Positions 42,342-50,924 are shown, counted from the first letter of the stretch. The stretch is 64,000 nucleotides of DNA from Variovorax sp. OV700 (GCF_900099805.1 NZ_FNDR01000012.1:1-64000); one strand, 5' to 3'. The notes: generated by a model not told the origin, from the letters alone. Program-made: numbers and translations.

Positions 42342-44765
42342 ATGTCCCGATTTCAAGTGAAGAAGGTCGCCGTGCTCGGCGCCGGCGTGATGGGTGCGCA
42401 GATTGCGGCCCACCTCGTCAACGTGCGCGTGCCCGTGGTGCTGTTCGACCTGGCGGCCAAGGACGCGACCGGCGCTGTCGCTCAAGGTGCAGCGAAGAAC
42501 GGCATCGTCTCGCGCGCCATCGACAACCTCAAGAAGCTCAAGCCGGCGCCGCTCGGCGACGTGGCGGACGCGGTGCTCATTGAGCAGGCCAACTACGAGG
42601 ACGACCTCGCCAAGCTCGGCGAGTGCGACCTCATCATCGAAGCCATTGCCGAACGTATGGACTGGAAGCTCGATCTCTACAAGAAAATCGCGCCGCACGT
42701 CGCCAAACACTCGATCCTGGCCTCCAACACCTCGGGCCTTTCGATCACCAAGCTCAGCGAGGCACTGCCCGAAGCGCTGAAGCCGCGCTTTTGCGGCATT
42801 CACTTCTTCAACCCGCCGCGCTACATGTTCCTGGTGGAGTTGATCAACACGCCCACTACGCAACCGCAGGTGCTCGACGACCTCGAGGCCTTCGTCACCA
42901 GCACGCTCGGCAAGGGCGTGGTGCGCGCGCACGACACGCCCAACTTCATTGCCAACCGTGTCGGCATCGCCGGCATGCTGGCCACGCTGAAAGAAGTCGA
43001 GAAGTTCGGTCTCACGCCCGACGTGGTGGACGACCTCACGGGCAAGAAGCTGGGCCGCGCGAGCTCGGGCACCTTCCGCACCGCCGACGTGGTGGGCCTG
43101 GACACCATGGCCCACGTCGTCAAGACGCTGCAGGACAACCTCGACGAGAAGAGCGACCCGTTCTACGCCAACTTCTCGACGCCGCCCGTGCTCGCCAAGC
43201 TGCTCGAACTCGGCAACCTGGGCCAGAAGACCAAGGCCGGCTTCTTCAAGAAGGCCGGCCGCGACATCCTGCGCTTCGATCTGAAGAGCGGCGATTACGT
43301 GCCCGCCGGTGCCAAGGCCGACGAGGTGTATGGCCGCATGCTCAAGAAGCCCGCGGGCGAGCGTCTGAAACTGCTGCGTGAGAGCGAAGGTCCTCAGGGC
43401 CAGTTCCTCTGGGCCATCATGCGCGACAGCTTCCATTACGCCGCCGTGCATCTGGAGACCATTGCAGAGAGCGCGCGCGACATTGACTATGCGATGCGCT
43501 GGGGCTTCGGCATGAAGCAGGCTCCGTTCGAGCTCTGGCAGGAAGCCGGCTGGGCGCAGGTTGCCAAGTGGGTGCAGGAAGACATCGACACCGGCAAGGC
43601 ATTGAGCACTGCGCCGCTGCCCAAATGGGTGTTCGAAGGCCCGGTCGCGCAGGCCGGCGGCGTTCATACGCCTGATGGCTCGTGGAGCGCTTCGCAGAGC
43701 AAGTTCGTGCCGCAGCGCAAGCTGCCGGTGCATGACCGCCAGTTGTTCCCCGAAAGCGTGCTCGGCGCGAACGCGGTCGACGCCAACACGGCCGGCACCA
43801 CGATCAGCGACGAAGGCGACGTCCGCGTTTGGACGCTCGACGGTGAAGTGCTCATCGCCAGCATCCATTCGAAGATGCACGCCATCAGCCCCGACGTGGC
43901 CGAAGCGCTGGGCGCCGCTGTCGACCTGGCCGAGGCCGAATACAAGGGCCTGGTGATCTGGTCGCCCGACGAGATGTTCTCGGTGGGCGCCGACCTGCAG
44001 GCGATGCTGCCGGCCTTCGTGGTCGCCGGCATCGGTGCGGTCGAAGGTGCCGAGGAAGAACTGCAGAACGTGATGCTCAAGATCCGCTACGCGAGCGTGC
44101 CGGTGATCTCGGCCGTGCGCGGCATGGCGCTGGGCGGCGGCTGCGAACTGGCCGTGTATTCGTCCAAGCGCGTTGCCGCAATGGAAAGCTACATCGGCCT
44201 CGTCGAAGTGGGCGTGGGCCTGATCCCCGGCGCGGGCGGCCTGACCTACATCGCACGCCGTGCGGCCGAGAACGCGGCGGCCTCCACCGGCACCGACCTG
44301 CTGCCGTTCCTCACCGAGGGCTTCACCGCCGCGGCCATGGCCAAGGTCGGCACCGGCGCGCTCGATTCGAAGAAGCTCGGCTACCTGCTCGATAGCGACG
44401 TGATCGTTCCGAACAAGGACGAGCTGCTCTACGTAGCACTGCAGCAAGCCAAGGCCATGGCCGACGCCGGCTACCGCGCACCGCTGCGCCGCAGCTTCCG
44501 CGTGGCGGGCCGCAGTGGCGCCGCGACCATCAAGGGGCAACTCGTCAACATGCGCGACGGCGGCTTCATCAGCGCGCATGACTTCCACATCGCAAGCCTG
44601 ATCGCCAACGTGGTGACGGGCGGCGACGTGGATGCGGGCTCGCTCGTGACCGAGGAGTACCTGATGACGCTGGAACGCAAAGCGTTCTGCTCGCTGATCG
44701 TGCATCCGAAGACGCAGGAGCGGATCATGGGGATGCTGAGCACGGGGAAGCCGGTGCGGAACTGA
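42342..44765 (+). CDS. 3-hydroxyacyl-CoA dehydrogenase / enoyl-CoA hydratase (FadN-like)
   Basis: This bifunctional beta-oxidation enzyme hydrates trans-2-enoyl-CoA and oxidises 3-hydroxyacyl-CoA with NAD. The 807-residue protein has the dehydrogenase at the N-terminus (VAVLGAGVMGAQIAAHL near residue 8, SNTSGLSITKLSEALP, FCGIHFFNPPRYMFLVE, ANRVGIAGML) and a crotonase domain at the C-terminus (MFSVGADLQAML, VRGMALGGGCELAVYS, GLVEVGVGLIPGAGGL). This order is opposite to FadB/FadJ and matches the FadN type. The thiolase partner is downstream, but a DUF559 element now lies between them. Confidence 0.93.
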   Translation: MSRFQVKKVAVLGAGVMGAQIAAHLVNVRVPVVLFDLAAKDATGAVAQGAAKNGIVSRAIDNLKKLKPAPLGDVADAVLIEQANYEDDLAKLGECDLIIEAIAERMDWKLDLYKKIAPHVAKHSILASNTSGLSITKLSEALPEALKPRFCGIHFFNPPRYMFLVELINTPTTQPQVLDDLEAFVTSTLGKGVVRAHDTPNFIANRVGIAGMLATLKEVEKFGLTPDVVDDLTGKKLGRASSGTFRTADVVGLDTMAHVVKTLQDNLDEKSDPFYANFSTPPVLAKLLELGNLGQKTKAGFFKKAGRDILRFDLKSGDYVPAGAKADEVYGRMLKKPAGERLKLLRESEGPQGQFLWAIMRDSFHYAAVHLETIAESARDIDYAMRWGFGMKQAPFELWQEAGWAQVAKWVQEDIDTGKALSTAPLPKWVFEGPVAQAGGVHTPDGSWSASQSKFVPQRKLPVHDRQLFPESVLGANAVDANTAGTTISDEGDVRVWTLDGEVLIASIHSKMHAISPDVAEALGAAVDLAEAEYKGLVIWSPDEMFSVGADLQAMLPAFVVAGIGAVEGAEEELQNVMLKIRYASVPVISAVRGMALGGGCELAVYSSKRVAAMESYIGLVEVGVGLIPGAGGLTYIARRAAENAAASTGTDLLPFLTEGFTAAAMAKVGTGALDSKKLGYLLDSDVIVPNKDELLYVALQQAKAMADAGYRAPLRRSFRVAGRSGAATIKGQLVNMRDGGFISAHDFHIASLIANVVTGGDVDAGSLVTEEYLMTLERKAFCSLIVHPKTQERIMGMLSTGKPVRN

Positions 44766-44780
44766 CGAGGTTCCCTCTTC

Positions 44781-44817
44781 CTCCTTCCCCCTCTGGGGGA
44801 AGGTCGGGATGGGGGCA
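44781..44817. repeat. Left 37-bp inverted repeat flanking the DUF559 gene
   Basis: This is the left copy of a 37-base palindrome-rich element (CTCCTTCCCCCTCTGGGGGA then AGGTCGGGATGGGGGCA). Its reverse complement differs from the copy at 45182-45218 at one base only. It begins 16 bases after the fadN-like stop and ends 7 bases before the DUF559 start. Confidence 0.88.
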
Positions 44818-44824
44818 TCGGCCT

Positions 44825-45241
44825 ATGCAAAACCAGTCCACTCCCAAAGCACAGCAGAACGCCCGCGTCCTGCGACGTGAGATGACCGATTCCGAGCGCA
44901 GGCTCTGGAGCGGAATTCGAAGCGAGCAACTGGGTGTGAAGTTTCGTCGCCAGCATCCCATCGGAAATTACATCGCCGACTTCGCGTGCCTCGATCCCCT
45001 GCTGATCGTCGAACTCGACGGATCGCAACACCAAGGGCAGCATAGCTACGACGCACGGCGCGATGCTTTCCTGCATGCGCAGGGATTCGAGGTCTTGCGC
45101 TTCGGGTCAAACGATCCGTTTGTCAATTTTGAAGGGGTGTTGCAAGCCGTCCTCAACCGCCTGAACGAGTTGAAGGCCGCCTGCCCCCATCCCAACCTTC
45201 CCCCAGAGGGGGAAGGAGCTAAATCCAGGAGCCATCCATGA
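44825..45241 (+). CDS. DUF559 domain protein (Vsr/PD-(D/E)XK-like endonuclease fold)
   Basis: The 138-residue protein has the DUF559 pattern: RREMTDSERRLWSGIRSEQL, KFRRQHPIGNYIADFACLDP, LIVELDGSQHQGQHSYDARRD, and FLHAQGFEVLRFGSNDPF. The D...ExDG arrangement resembles a PD-(D/E)XK or Vsr-like nuclease site, but activity is unproven. The core ends near residue 119; the tail CPHPNLPPEGEGAKSRSHP is encoded by the right 37-bp repeat and beyond, and the stop overlaps the thiolase start (ATGA). It is inserted between two genes that normally sit together, flanked by inverted repeats, so it looks like a mobile or domesticated cassette. Cellular role unknown. Confidence 0.88.
   Translation: MQNQSTPKAQQNARVLRREMTDSERRLWSGIRSEQLGVKFRRQHPIGNYIADFACLDPLLIVELDGSQHQGQHSYDARRDAFLHAQGFEVLRFGSNDPFVNFEGVLQAVLNRLNELKAACPHPNLPPEGEGAKSRSHP
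45182..45218. repeat. Right 37-bp inverted repeat flanking the DUF559 gene
   Basis: This is the inverted copy of the element at 44781-44817, with 36 of 37 bases matching (TGCCCCCATCCCAACCTTCC then CCCAGAGGGGGAAGGAG). It lies inside the 3' end of the DUF559 reading frame and 19 bases before the thiolase start. The same element occurs again near 53.9 kb. Confidence 0.88.
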
Positions 45242-46434
45242 AACAAATCCAAGACGCCTACATCGTCTCCGCCACCCGCACGCCCATCGGCAAATCCCAC
45301 CGCGGCTACTTCCGCAACTACCGTCCCGACGACCTGCTCGCGACCACGCTCAAGGCCGCGCTCGCCGCCGTGCCGGGCCTCGACCCGAAGGCCATCGAAG
45401 ACATCATCTGCGGCTGTGCGATCCCGGAATCTCAGCAGGGCCTGAACGTCGCCCGCATCGGCGCGGTGCTGGCGGGCCTGCCGACCAGCATCGGCGGCAT
45501 CACTGTCAACCGCTTCTGCGCTTCAGGCCTCTCTGCAGTGCAGATGGCCGCGGACCGCATTCGTGTCGGAGAGGCCGACGTGATGATCGCCGCCGGTGTT
45601 GAAAGCATGAGCATGGTGCCGATGATGGGCAACGCGCCTTCGCTGTCGCCCTCCATCTTCGAGCGCGAGGGCGACGTGGGCATTGCCTACGGCATGGGCC
45701 TCACGGCCGAGAAGGTCGCGCAGCAGTGGAAGGTGAGCCGCGAGGCGCAGGACGAGTTTGCGCTTGCCTCGCACCAGAAGGCAATGGCCGCGCAGAAAGC
45801 CGGCAAGTTCACGGACGAGATCACACCTATCGAAGTGACCGACCGCACGCCGAACCTCAAGACCGGCGAGTCGCTCGCGAAGACGCGCACGGTGAGCCTC
45901 GACGAAGGCGCGCGCCCCGACACCAGCCTCGAAGGCCTGGCCAAGCTGCGCACCGTGTTCGCTGCGCGCGGCACCGTCACGGCCGGCAACAGCTCGCAGA
46001 CCTCGGACGGGGCGGGCGCACTCATCCTCGCGAGCGAGAAGGCGGTCAAGCAGTACGGCCTGACACCGCTTGCACGCTTCGTGAGCTTTGCGAGCAAGGG
46101 CGTGCCGCCGCACATCATGGGCATCGGCCCGATCGAGGCGATTCCGGCCGCGCTGCGCTATGCGGGGCTCAAGCACGAGGACATCGACTGGTTCGAGCTC
46201 AACGAAGCCTTTGCCGCGCAGTCGCTGGCCGTCATCAACACGCTGGGGCTCGATCCGTCGAAGGTGAACCCGATGGGCGGCGCAATCGCGCTGGGCCATC
46301 CGCTCGGCGCGACCGGCGCCATTCGCGCGGCGACCGTGGTGCACGCACTGCGGCGCGAGAACTTGAAGTACGGCATGGTCACGATGTGCGTGGGGATGGG
46401 GCAGGGCGCAGCAGGCATTTTCGAGCGGGTCTGA
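45238..46434 (+). CDS. fadA: Acetyl-CoA C-acyltransferase (3-ketoacyl-CoA thiolase)
   Basis: This is the last beta-oxidation step, cleaving 3-ketoacyl-CoA with CoA. The 398-residue thiolase has the nucleophile Cys94 in VNRFCASGLSAVQ, the C-terminal NEAFAAQSLAVIN and GGAIALGHPLGATGAIR (His), and CVGMGQGAAGIF (second Cys). The AGGAGC ribosome site at about 45228 lies just past the right repeat, and the ATG overlaps the DUF559 stop, so the gene still has its own site. The symbol is given for family role; a PhaA-like acetyl-CoA thiolase is possible. Confidence 0.92.
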   Translation: MKQIQDAYIVSATRTPIGKSHRGYFRNYRPDDLLATTLKAALAAVPGLDPKAIEDIICGCAIPESQQGLNVARIGAVLAGLPTSIGGITVNRFCASGLSAVQMAADRIRVGEADVMIAAGVESMSMVPMMGNAPSLSPSIFEREGDVGIAYGMGLTAEKVAQQWKVSREAQDEFALASHQKAMAAQKAGKFTDEITPIEVTDRTPNLKTGESLAKTRTVSLDEGARPDTSLEGLAKLRTVFAARGTVTAGNSSQTSDGAGALILASEKAVKQYGLTPLARFVSFASKGVPPHIMGIGPIEAIPAALRYAGLKHEDIDWFELNEAFAAQSLAVINTLGLDPSKVNPMGGAIALGHPLGATGAIRAATVVHALRRENLKYGMVTMCVGMGQGAAGIFERV

Positions 46435-46487
46435 TTGGCAACGCGCAAAACACCGCGACGAGTGTCGGCACACGAAGGAGACACTTC

Positions 46488-47384
46488 ATGCAGATGCAGC
46501 AGCTTCCAGTTGGCGAGGGCGTGCAAGTCGCCGTACGCCGCTACGATCCGTCAAGCGAACCGCGGGCGACCATCGTGATCGGCGGCGCCATGGGCGTGCG
46601 CCAATCGTTCTACGAACCGTTCGCGCAATGGCTCGCCGGGCAGGGCTTGCGCGTCTGGACCTTCGACTACCGCGGCAGCGGTGATTCGCGCAACGGCGCC
46701 ACGCTGCGCGGCTTCGAGGCCGACCTGTTCGACTGGGCGCGCGACTACGAGGCGGTCATCGACACCGCCAAGGCTGCGCTGCCCAGGCAGCCGCTCTATC
46801 TTTTCGGCCATAGCCTCGGTGCCCAGCTGCCGGGCTTCCTCCAGCGGCCGGAGCAGGTCGACGGCCTCGTCAGCATCGCCGCCGGCAGCGGCTACTGGCG
46901 CGAGAACGCGCCCAAGCTCAAGCGCAGCATCCTCTATTTCTGGTTCGTGCTGGTGCCGCTGGTCACGCGGCTGTGCGGCTACTTTCCGGGCCGCAAGCTC
47001 AAGAAGGTCGGCGACCTGCCGCGGGGCGTGATCCTGCAGTGGCGCCGCTGGTGCCTCCATCCGCGCTACAGCGTGGGTGCCGAAGGCGAGCGCGCGTTGC
47101 AGAGCTACGGGCGCGTGCGTTTTCCGGTGCTTGCGCTGTCGATCACGGACGACGAACTGATGACGCTCGCGGGCACCGAGAGCCTCGTGAGCTTCTATGC
47201 CGGAGCGCCAAGTGCAGTCCAGCGCATTGCGCCGGCCGACGTTCAGGCCCGGCGCATCGGCCACTTCGGCTTTTTCCGCGAGCAGTTCAGCCAGAGCCTC
47301 TGGCCGAGCACGCTCGACAAGCTGCACCGGTTGACGGCACTTACCGCGGTGCAGCAAGCCAGCGTCCCGCACACGACTGCATGA
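46488..47384 (+). CDS. Alpha/beta hydrolase
   Basis: The 298-residue protein has the fold's oxyanion region IVIGGAMGVRQSFY, RVWTFDYRGSGDSRNG, the nucleophile elbow FGHSLGAQ (Ser109), a late acid in SITDDELMT, and the final catalytic His in RRIGHFGFFRE. GAAGGAGA lies upstream of the ATG at 46488. Family members of this YheT/alpha-beta type cleave esters or thioesters. Position in the operon suggests an acyl-CoA or ester substrate, but the actual one is unknown. Confidence 0.88.
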   Translation: MQMQQLPVGEGVQVAVRRYDPSSEPRATIVIGGAMGVRQSFYEPFAQWLAGQGLRVWTFDYRGSGDSRNGATLRGFEADLFDWARDYEAVIDTAKAALPRQPLYLFGHSLGAQLPGFLQRPEQVDGLVSIAAGSGYWRENAPKLKRSILYFWFVLVPLVTRLCGYFPGRKLKKVGDLPRGVILQWRRWCLHPRYSVGAEGERALQSYGRVRFPVLALSITDDELMTLAGTESLVSFYAGAPSAVQRIAPADVQARRIGHFGFFREQFSQSLWPSTLDKLHRLTALTAVQQASVPHTTA

Positions 47385-47412
47385 CGCCATCCACCAGAGG
47401 CACACTGCAACC

Positions 47413-48243
47413 ATGAGCACGCACCCCTTCGACAAAGCCATCGCGCTGGAGCACAGCGACATTCGTGTCGGCCATTTCACCGGCGCGACGAGCCCTGACT
47501 ACTGGAACATGGTCGGGCCCTTCGGTGGCACCACTGCGGCCATTGCGCTGCAGTCGGTGCTGCGGCATCCGGACCTGCTGGGCACGCCCATTGCGCTGAC
47601 GGTCAACTTTGCGGCGGCGTTGGAGGCTGGCGCGTTCGACGTGCAGGCCACCGCCGTGCGCACCAACCGTTCGACCCAGCACTGGACTGTGCAGATCACA
47701 CAGGCCGGTGCGGGGGGCGTGCCGAACATGACGACAACCGCCACCGTGGTCACCGCCGCACGGCGCGAGACGTGGAGCGCAAGCGACATGCCGATGCCCG
47801 AGGCGCCCAACCCCGAGTCAGTCGAGCGCCTCAGCATCGGCCCGTCGGGCGTGGCCTGGCTCGACCGGTACGAGATGCGCCCGTTCAGCGGCGGCATCCC
47901 TGCAAAGTGGGACGAGAGCCTGCATCACAGCGAAACCCGGATGTGGCTGCGCGAGGCGCAACAGCGGCCGCTCGACTTCTGCTCGCTGGCCGCGATGAGC
48001 GACGTGTTCTATCCGCGCGTCTGGCTGCGCCGCGCAACGCGTGTGCCGGCGGGCACGGTCTCGATCACCACCTACTTTCATGCCGGACCGGCGCAGCTGG
48101 CCGAGGCCGGCACGGGTTACCTGCTGGGCCGGGCGGTGGGGCAGCAGTTCTTCAACGGCTTCTTCGACCAGGCGGCGCATCTGTGGAACGAGAAGGGCAC
48201 TTTGCTCGCGACATCCAACCAGATCGTCTACTACAAGGAATAG
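47413..48243 (+). CDS. Acyl-CoA thioesterase, double hotdog (TesB-like)
   Basis: The 276-residue protein has two hotdog halves: N-terminal YWNMVGPFGGTTAAIALQS and TVNFAAALEAGAFDVQATA, and C-terminal SLAAMSDVFYPRVWLRR, VSITTYFHAGPAQLAEAG and FFDQAAHLWNEKGTLLATS. This matches the thioesterase superfamily PF13622 type. It hydrolyses acyl-CoA to free acid and CoA, possibly to balance CoA during degradation. It lies between the hydrolase and SDR genes of the operon. Chain-length preference is unknown. Confidence 0.87.
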   Translation: MSTHPFDKAIALEHSDIRVGHFTGATSPDYWNMVGPFGGTTAAIALQSVLRHPDLLGTPIALTVNFAAALEAGAFDVQATAVRTNRSTQHWTVQITQAGAGGVPNMTTTATVVTAARRETWSASDMPMPEAPNPESVERLSIGPSGVAWLDRYEMRPFSGGIPAKWDESLHHSETRMWLREAQQRPLDFCSLAAMSDVFYPRVWLRRATRVPAGTVSITTYFHAGPAQLAEAGTGYLLGRAVGQQFFNGFFDQAAHLWNEKGTLLATSNQIVYYKE

Positions 48244-48254
48244 TGGGAGATCCC

Positions 48255-48995
48255 ATGCAAAAGACCGCACTCATCGTCGGAGCCGGCGACGCCACTGGCG
48301 GGGCCATTGCACGCCGCTTTGCGCGCGAAGGGTTCGCCGCCTGCGTGACGCGCCGAAGCCTGGACAAGTTGCAGCCGCTGGTCGCGCAGATCGAGGCCGA
48401 CGGCGGCCGCGCCCATGCCTTTGCCTGCGATGCCCGCAAGGAAGAAGACGTGATCGCGCTGGTCGAGCAGATCGAATCGACCATCGGGCCGATCGAGGTG
48501 ATGGTCTTCAACATCGGCGCCAATGTGCCCGAGAGCATCCTGACCGAGACGGCGCGCAAGTACTTCAAAGTGTGGGAGATGGCCTGCTTCTCGGGTTTCC
48601 TCAACGGGCGCGAAGTGGCAAAGCGCATGGTGGCGCGCGAACTGCCGAAGGGCGGGCATCGCGGCACGATCATCTTCACCGGCGCCACGGCATCGCTGCG
48701 CGGCGCGGCCAACTTCGGCGCCTTCTCAGGCGCGAAGATGGCACTGCGGGCGTTGGCGCAGTCGATGGCGCGGGAGCTGGGTCCGCAGGGCATTCACGTG
48801 GCGCACGTGGTGGTCGACGGCGCGATCGACACCGAGTTCATTCGCACTAATTTTCCCGAGCGTTATGCGCTGAAGGAGAGCGATGGGATCCTTAACCCTG
48901 AGCACATCGCTGACAGTTATTGGATGCTGCATTCGCAGCCGCGCGATGCATGGACGCACGAGCTTGACCTGAGGCCCTGGTCCGAGAAGTTCTGA
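48255..48995 (+). CDS. SDR-family protein with Phe in place of the catalytic Tyr
   Basis: The 246-residue protein has an SDR Rossmann fold, but the cofactor loop reads IVGAGDATGGAIARRF, not the usual TGxxxGIG. The N-x-x-G strand is FNIGANVPES. The active site reads FTGATASLRGAANFGAFSGAKMALRAL: Lys161 is present, but the usual Tyr is Phe157. Such members may still bind nucleotide while using another acid, or be non-catalytic. GGGAGA precedes the ATG at 48255. It is in the acyl-CoA operon; a function in beta-oxidation is inferred only from context. Confidence 0.85.
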   Translation: MQKTALIVGAGDATGGAIARRFAREGFAACVTRRSLDKLQPLVAQIEADGGRAHAFACDARKEEDVIALVEQIESTIGPIEVMVFNIGANVPESILTETARKYFKVWEMACFSGFLNGREVAKRMVARELPKGGHRGTIIFTGATASLRGAANFGAFSGAKMALRALAQSMARELGPQGIHVAHVVVDGAIDTEFIRTNFPERYALKESDGILNPEHIADSYWMLHSQPRDAWTHELDLRPWSEKF

Positions 48996-49026
48996 GATGC
49001 CGGTTCGTTGATCCAAGGACACACCC

Positions 49027-49620
49027 ATGACCAAATCCGTCGACTTCTATTTCGACTTCGGCAGCCCCGCCGCCTACCTGGCCGCCACGCAGCTGCCGCA
49101 CGTGTGCGCCGACACCGGCGCGCAACTGGTCTGGAAGCCCATGCTGCTCGGCGGCGTGTTTCAGGCCACCGGCAACCGGTCTCCTGCCGAGATCGTGCTC
49201 AAGGCGCCGTACATGACCATCGACCTGCAGCGCTTTGCCAAACGCTACGGAGTGCCCTTCGCGCACAACCCGCACTTTCCCATCAACACACTGCTGCTCA
49301 TGCGCGGCGCCACTGGCGTCCAGATGAAGGAGCCCGCGCGTTTTGGCGCTTACGTCGATGCCGTCTTCCATGCGATGTGGGTCGAGCCGAAGAACATGAA
49401 CGACCCCGCTACCCTCGGCGCCGTACTTCAAAATGCGGGCTTCGACCCCACTGCGCTGCTTGCGCTCGCCGGCTCGCAAGAAGTGAAAGACCGCCTGAAA
49501 GCCGTCACGCAGGAGGCCGTGGAGCGCGGCGTGTTCGGCGCGCCCACCATGTTCGTCGGCGACCAGATGTTCTGGGGCCAGGACCGGCTGGATTTCGTGC
49601 GCGAAGCCCTCGACGCCTGA
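49027..49620 (+). CDS. 2-hydroxychromene-2-carboxylate isomerase-like protein (DsbA/GST-kappa fold)
   Basis: The 197-residue protein has DFYFDFGSPAAYLAATQ with Ser13 in place of a CXXC, WKPMLLGGVFQATGN, FPINTLLLMRGA, and the C-terminal GVFGAPTMFVGDQMFWGQDRLDFV typical of the HCCA-isomerase/kappa-class GST family. Characterised members use glutathione in naphthalene breakdown, but such genes often sit in acyl-CoA operons without a known substrate. Here it follows an SDR and precedes an enoyl-CoA hydratase. Confidence 0.88.
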   Translation: MTKSVDFYFDFGSPAAYLAATQLPHVCADTGAQLVWKPMLLGGVFQATGNRSPAEIVLKAPYMTIDLQRFAKRYGVPFAHNPHFPINTLLLMRGATGVQMKEPARFGAYVDAVFHAMWVEPKNMNDPATLGAVLQNAGFDPTALLALAGSQEVKDRLKAVTQEAVERGVFGAPTMFVGDQMFWGQDRLDFVREALDA

Positions 49621-49660
49621 ACGCGTCGCCATCACCCCGTTTTATCCAAGGACCATTTCC

Positions 49661-50425
49661 ATGACCGACATCCTCGCCCACACCGAAGCCGGTGTGATGA
49701 CCCTGACCTTCAACCGCGTCGACAAGAAGAACTCGATCACCAGCAAGATGTACGGCGAACTGGCCGATGCATTGGCTGCGGCCGAGAGCGATGCGGCCGT
49801 GCGCTGCGTGCTGATCCAGGGTGACCCGACGATTTTCAGCGCCGGTAACGACATCGGCGACTTTCTCAATGCGCCGCCCGCCGGCCAGGATTCGCCGGTG
49901 TTCCGCTTCCTGCGCGGCATCGCGACCTTCCCCAAGCCAATCGTCGCGGCCGTCTGCGGCCCGGCCGTGGGCATCGGCACCACGATGCTGTTCCATTGCG
50001 ACCTGGTCTATGCAGGGGACAACGCCGCCTTCTCGATGCCCTTCGTGAACTTGGGACTGTGCCCCGAAGCCGCTTCCAGCCTGCTGGTGCCGCAGATGCT
50101 CGGCTACCACCGCGCGGCCGAGGCGCTGCTGCTGGGCGAGCCCTTCATGGCCGAAGCCGCGCTCGAAGTTGGGCTGGTCAACCGCATCGTGCCGCCGACC
50201 GAAGCCAACGCCATTGCGCAGGTTCAGGCGCGCAAGCTCGCGGCCAAGCCGCTGAGTGCGCTGGTGGAAACCAAGCGTCTGCTGAAAAAGGCCCAGATGC
50301 CCGCCGTGCTCGAGCGCATGGGGGAAGAGGGCGCGAGTTTCGGCCGCATGCTGCGCGAACCCGCCGCCAAGGAGGCTTTCGGTGCCTTCATGGAGAAACG
50401 CAAGCCGGATTTCTCCAAGGTCTGA
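49661..50425 (+). CDS. Enoyl-CoA hydratase/isomerase
   Basis: The 254-residue crotonase-fold protein shows LTFNRVDKKNSITSKMY, FSAGNDIGDFLN, the oxyanion-hole AAVCGPAVGIGTTMLFHCDLV, and AFSMPFVNLGLCPEAASSLLVP. A Glu in the LCPEA segment is at a position common in delta(3),delta(2)-enoyl-CoA isomerases, so isomerase activity is possible. It is the last gene of the plus-strand acyl-CoA cluster, followed by a 73-base gap and a convergent thioesterase gene. Confidence 0.9.
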   Translation: MTDILAHTEAGVMTLTFNRVDKKNSITSKMYGELADALAAAESDAAVRCVLIQGDPTIFSAGNDIGDFLNAPPAGQDSPVFRFLRGIATFPKPIVAAVCGPAVGIGTTMLFHCDLVYAGDNAAFSMPFVNLGLCPEAASSLLVPQMLGYHRAAEALLLGEPFMAEAALEVGLVNRIVPPTEANAIAQVQARKLAAKPLSALVETKRLLKKAQMPAVLERMGEEGASFGRMLREPAAKEAFGAFMEKRKPDFSKV

Positions 50426-50498
50426 AGGCGCTCTTTGGCAGGGCGGCCCGCGAGCGATGCTGCAAAAAAAGTAGCAATCGATCGCTGAGCGAGCGCGC

Positions 50499-50924
50499 TC
50501 AGGGCTGCTGTTCGATGGGCCTGGGGCGGCCGTTGTCGTCAATCGCCACGTAGGTGAAAGTGGCCTGCGTCACCTTGATGTATTCGCCCTGGGCCAGGAA
50601 ACGCTCGGCAAAAACCTCGACCGTGACCGTGACCGAGGTGCGCCCGACACGCACCAGCTTCGAATAGAACGAAAGAATGTCGCCCAGCCGCACTGGTTGC
50701 TTGAAGATGAATTCGTTGACCGCCACCGTGGCCTGGCGCCCCTTGGCATAGCGCGCGGGAATGACCGAGCCGGCCAGGTCGCACTGCGCCATGACCCAGC
50801 CGCCGAAGATGTCGCCATTGGCGTTGCAGTCGGCCGGCATCGGAATGACCTTGAGCACCAGCTCCATGTCGGTGGGCAGGCTCTTGAGGGCGGCGGTGGC
50901 GGCGGTGCTGGAAATATCGGACAT
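50499..50924 (-). CDS. Acyl-CoA thioesterase, hotdog fold (YciA-like)
   Basis: The 141-residue protein shows the BFIT/YciA hotdog pattern: ADCNANGDIFGGWVMAQCDLAGSV with the catalytic-type Asn/Asp region, ATVAVNEFIFKQPVRLGDILSFYSKL, and VTVTVEVFAERF. It hydrolyses acyl-CoAs in the cytosol. The ATG at 50924 gives the usual MSD start; the upstream in-frame ATG adds nine residues without a ribosome site. It is divergent from the ABC exporter gene. Confidence 0.9.
   Translation of the reverse strand: MSDISSTAATAALKSLPTDMELVLKVIPMPADCNANGDIFGGWVMAQCDLAGSVIPARYAKGRQATVAVNEFIFKQPVRLGDILSFYSKLVRVGRTSVTVTVEVFAERFLAQGEYIKVTQATFTYVAIDDNGRPRPIEQQP

Noticed and set aside
42318..44705. 795-codon minus-strand frame opposite the FadN-like gene
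   Set aside because: It is the antisense shadow of a well-supported beta-oxidation gene and shows no domain pattern.
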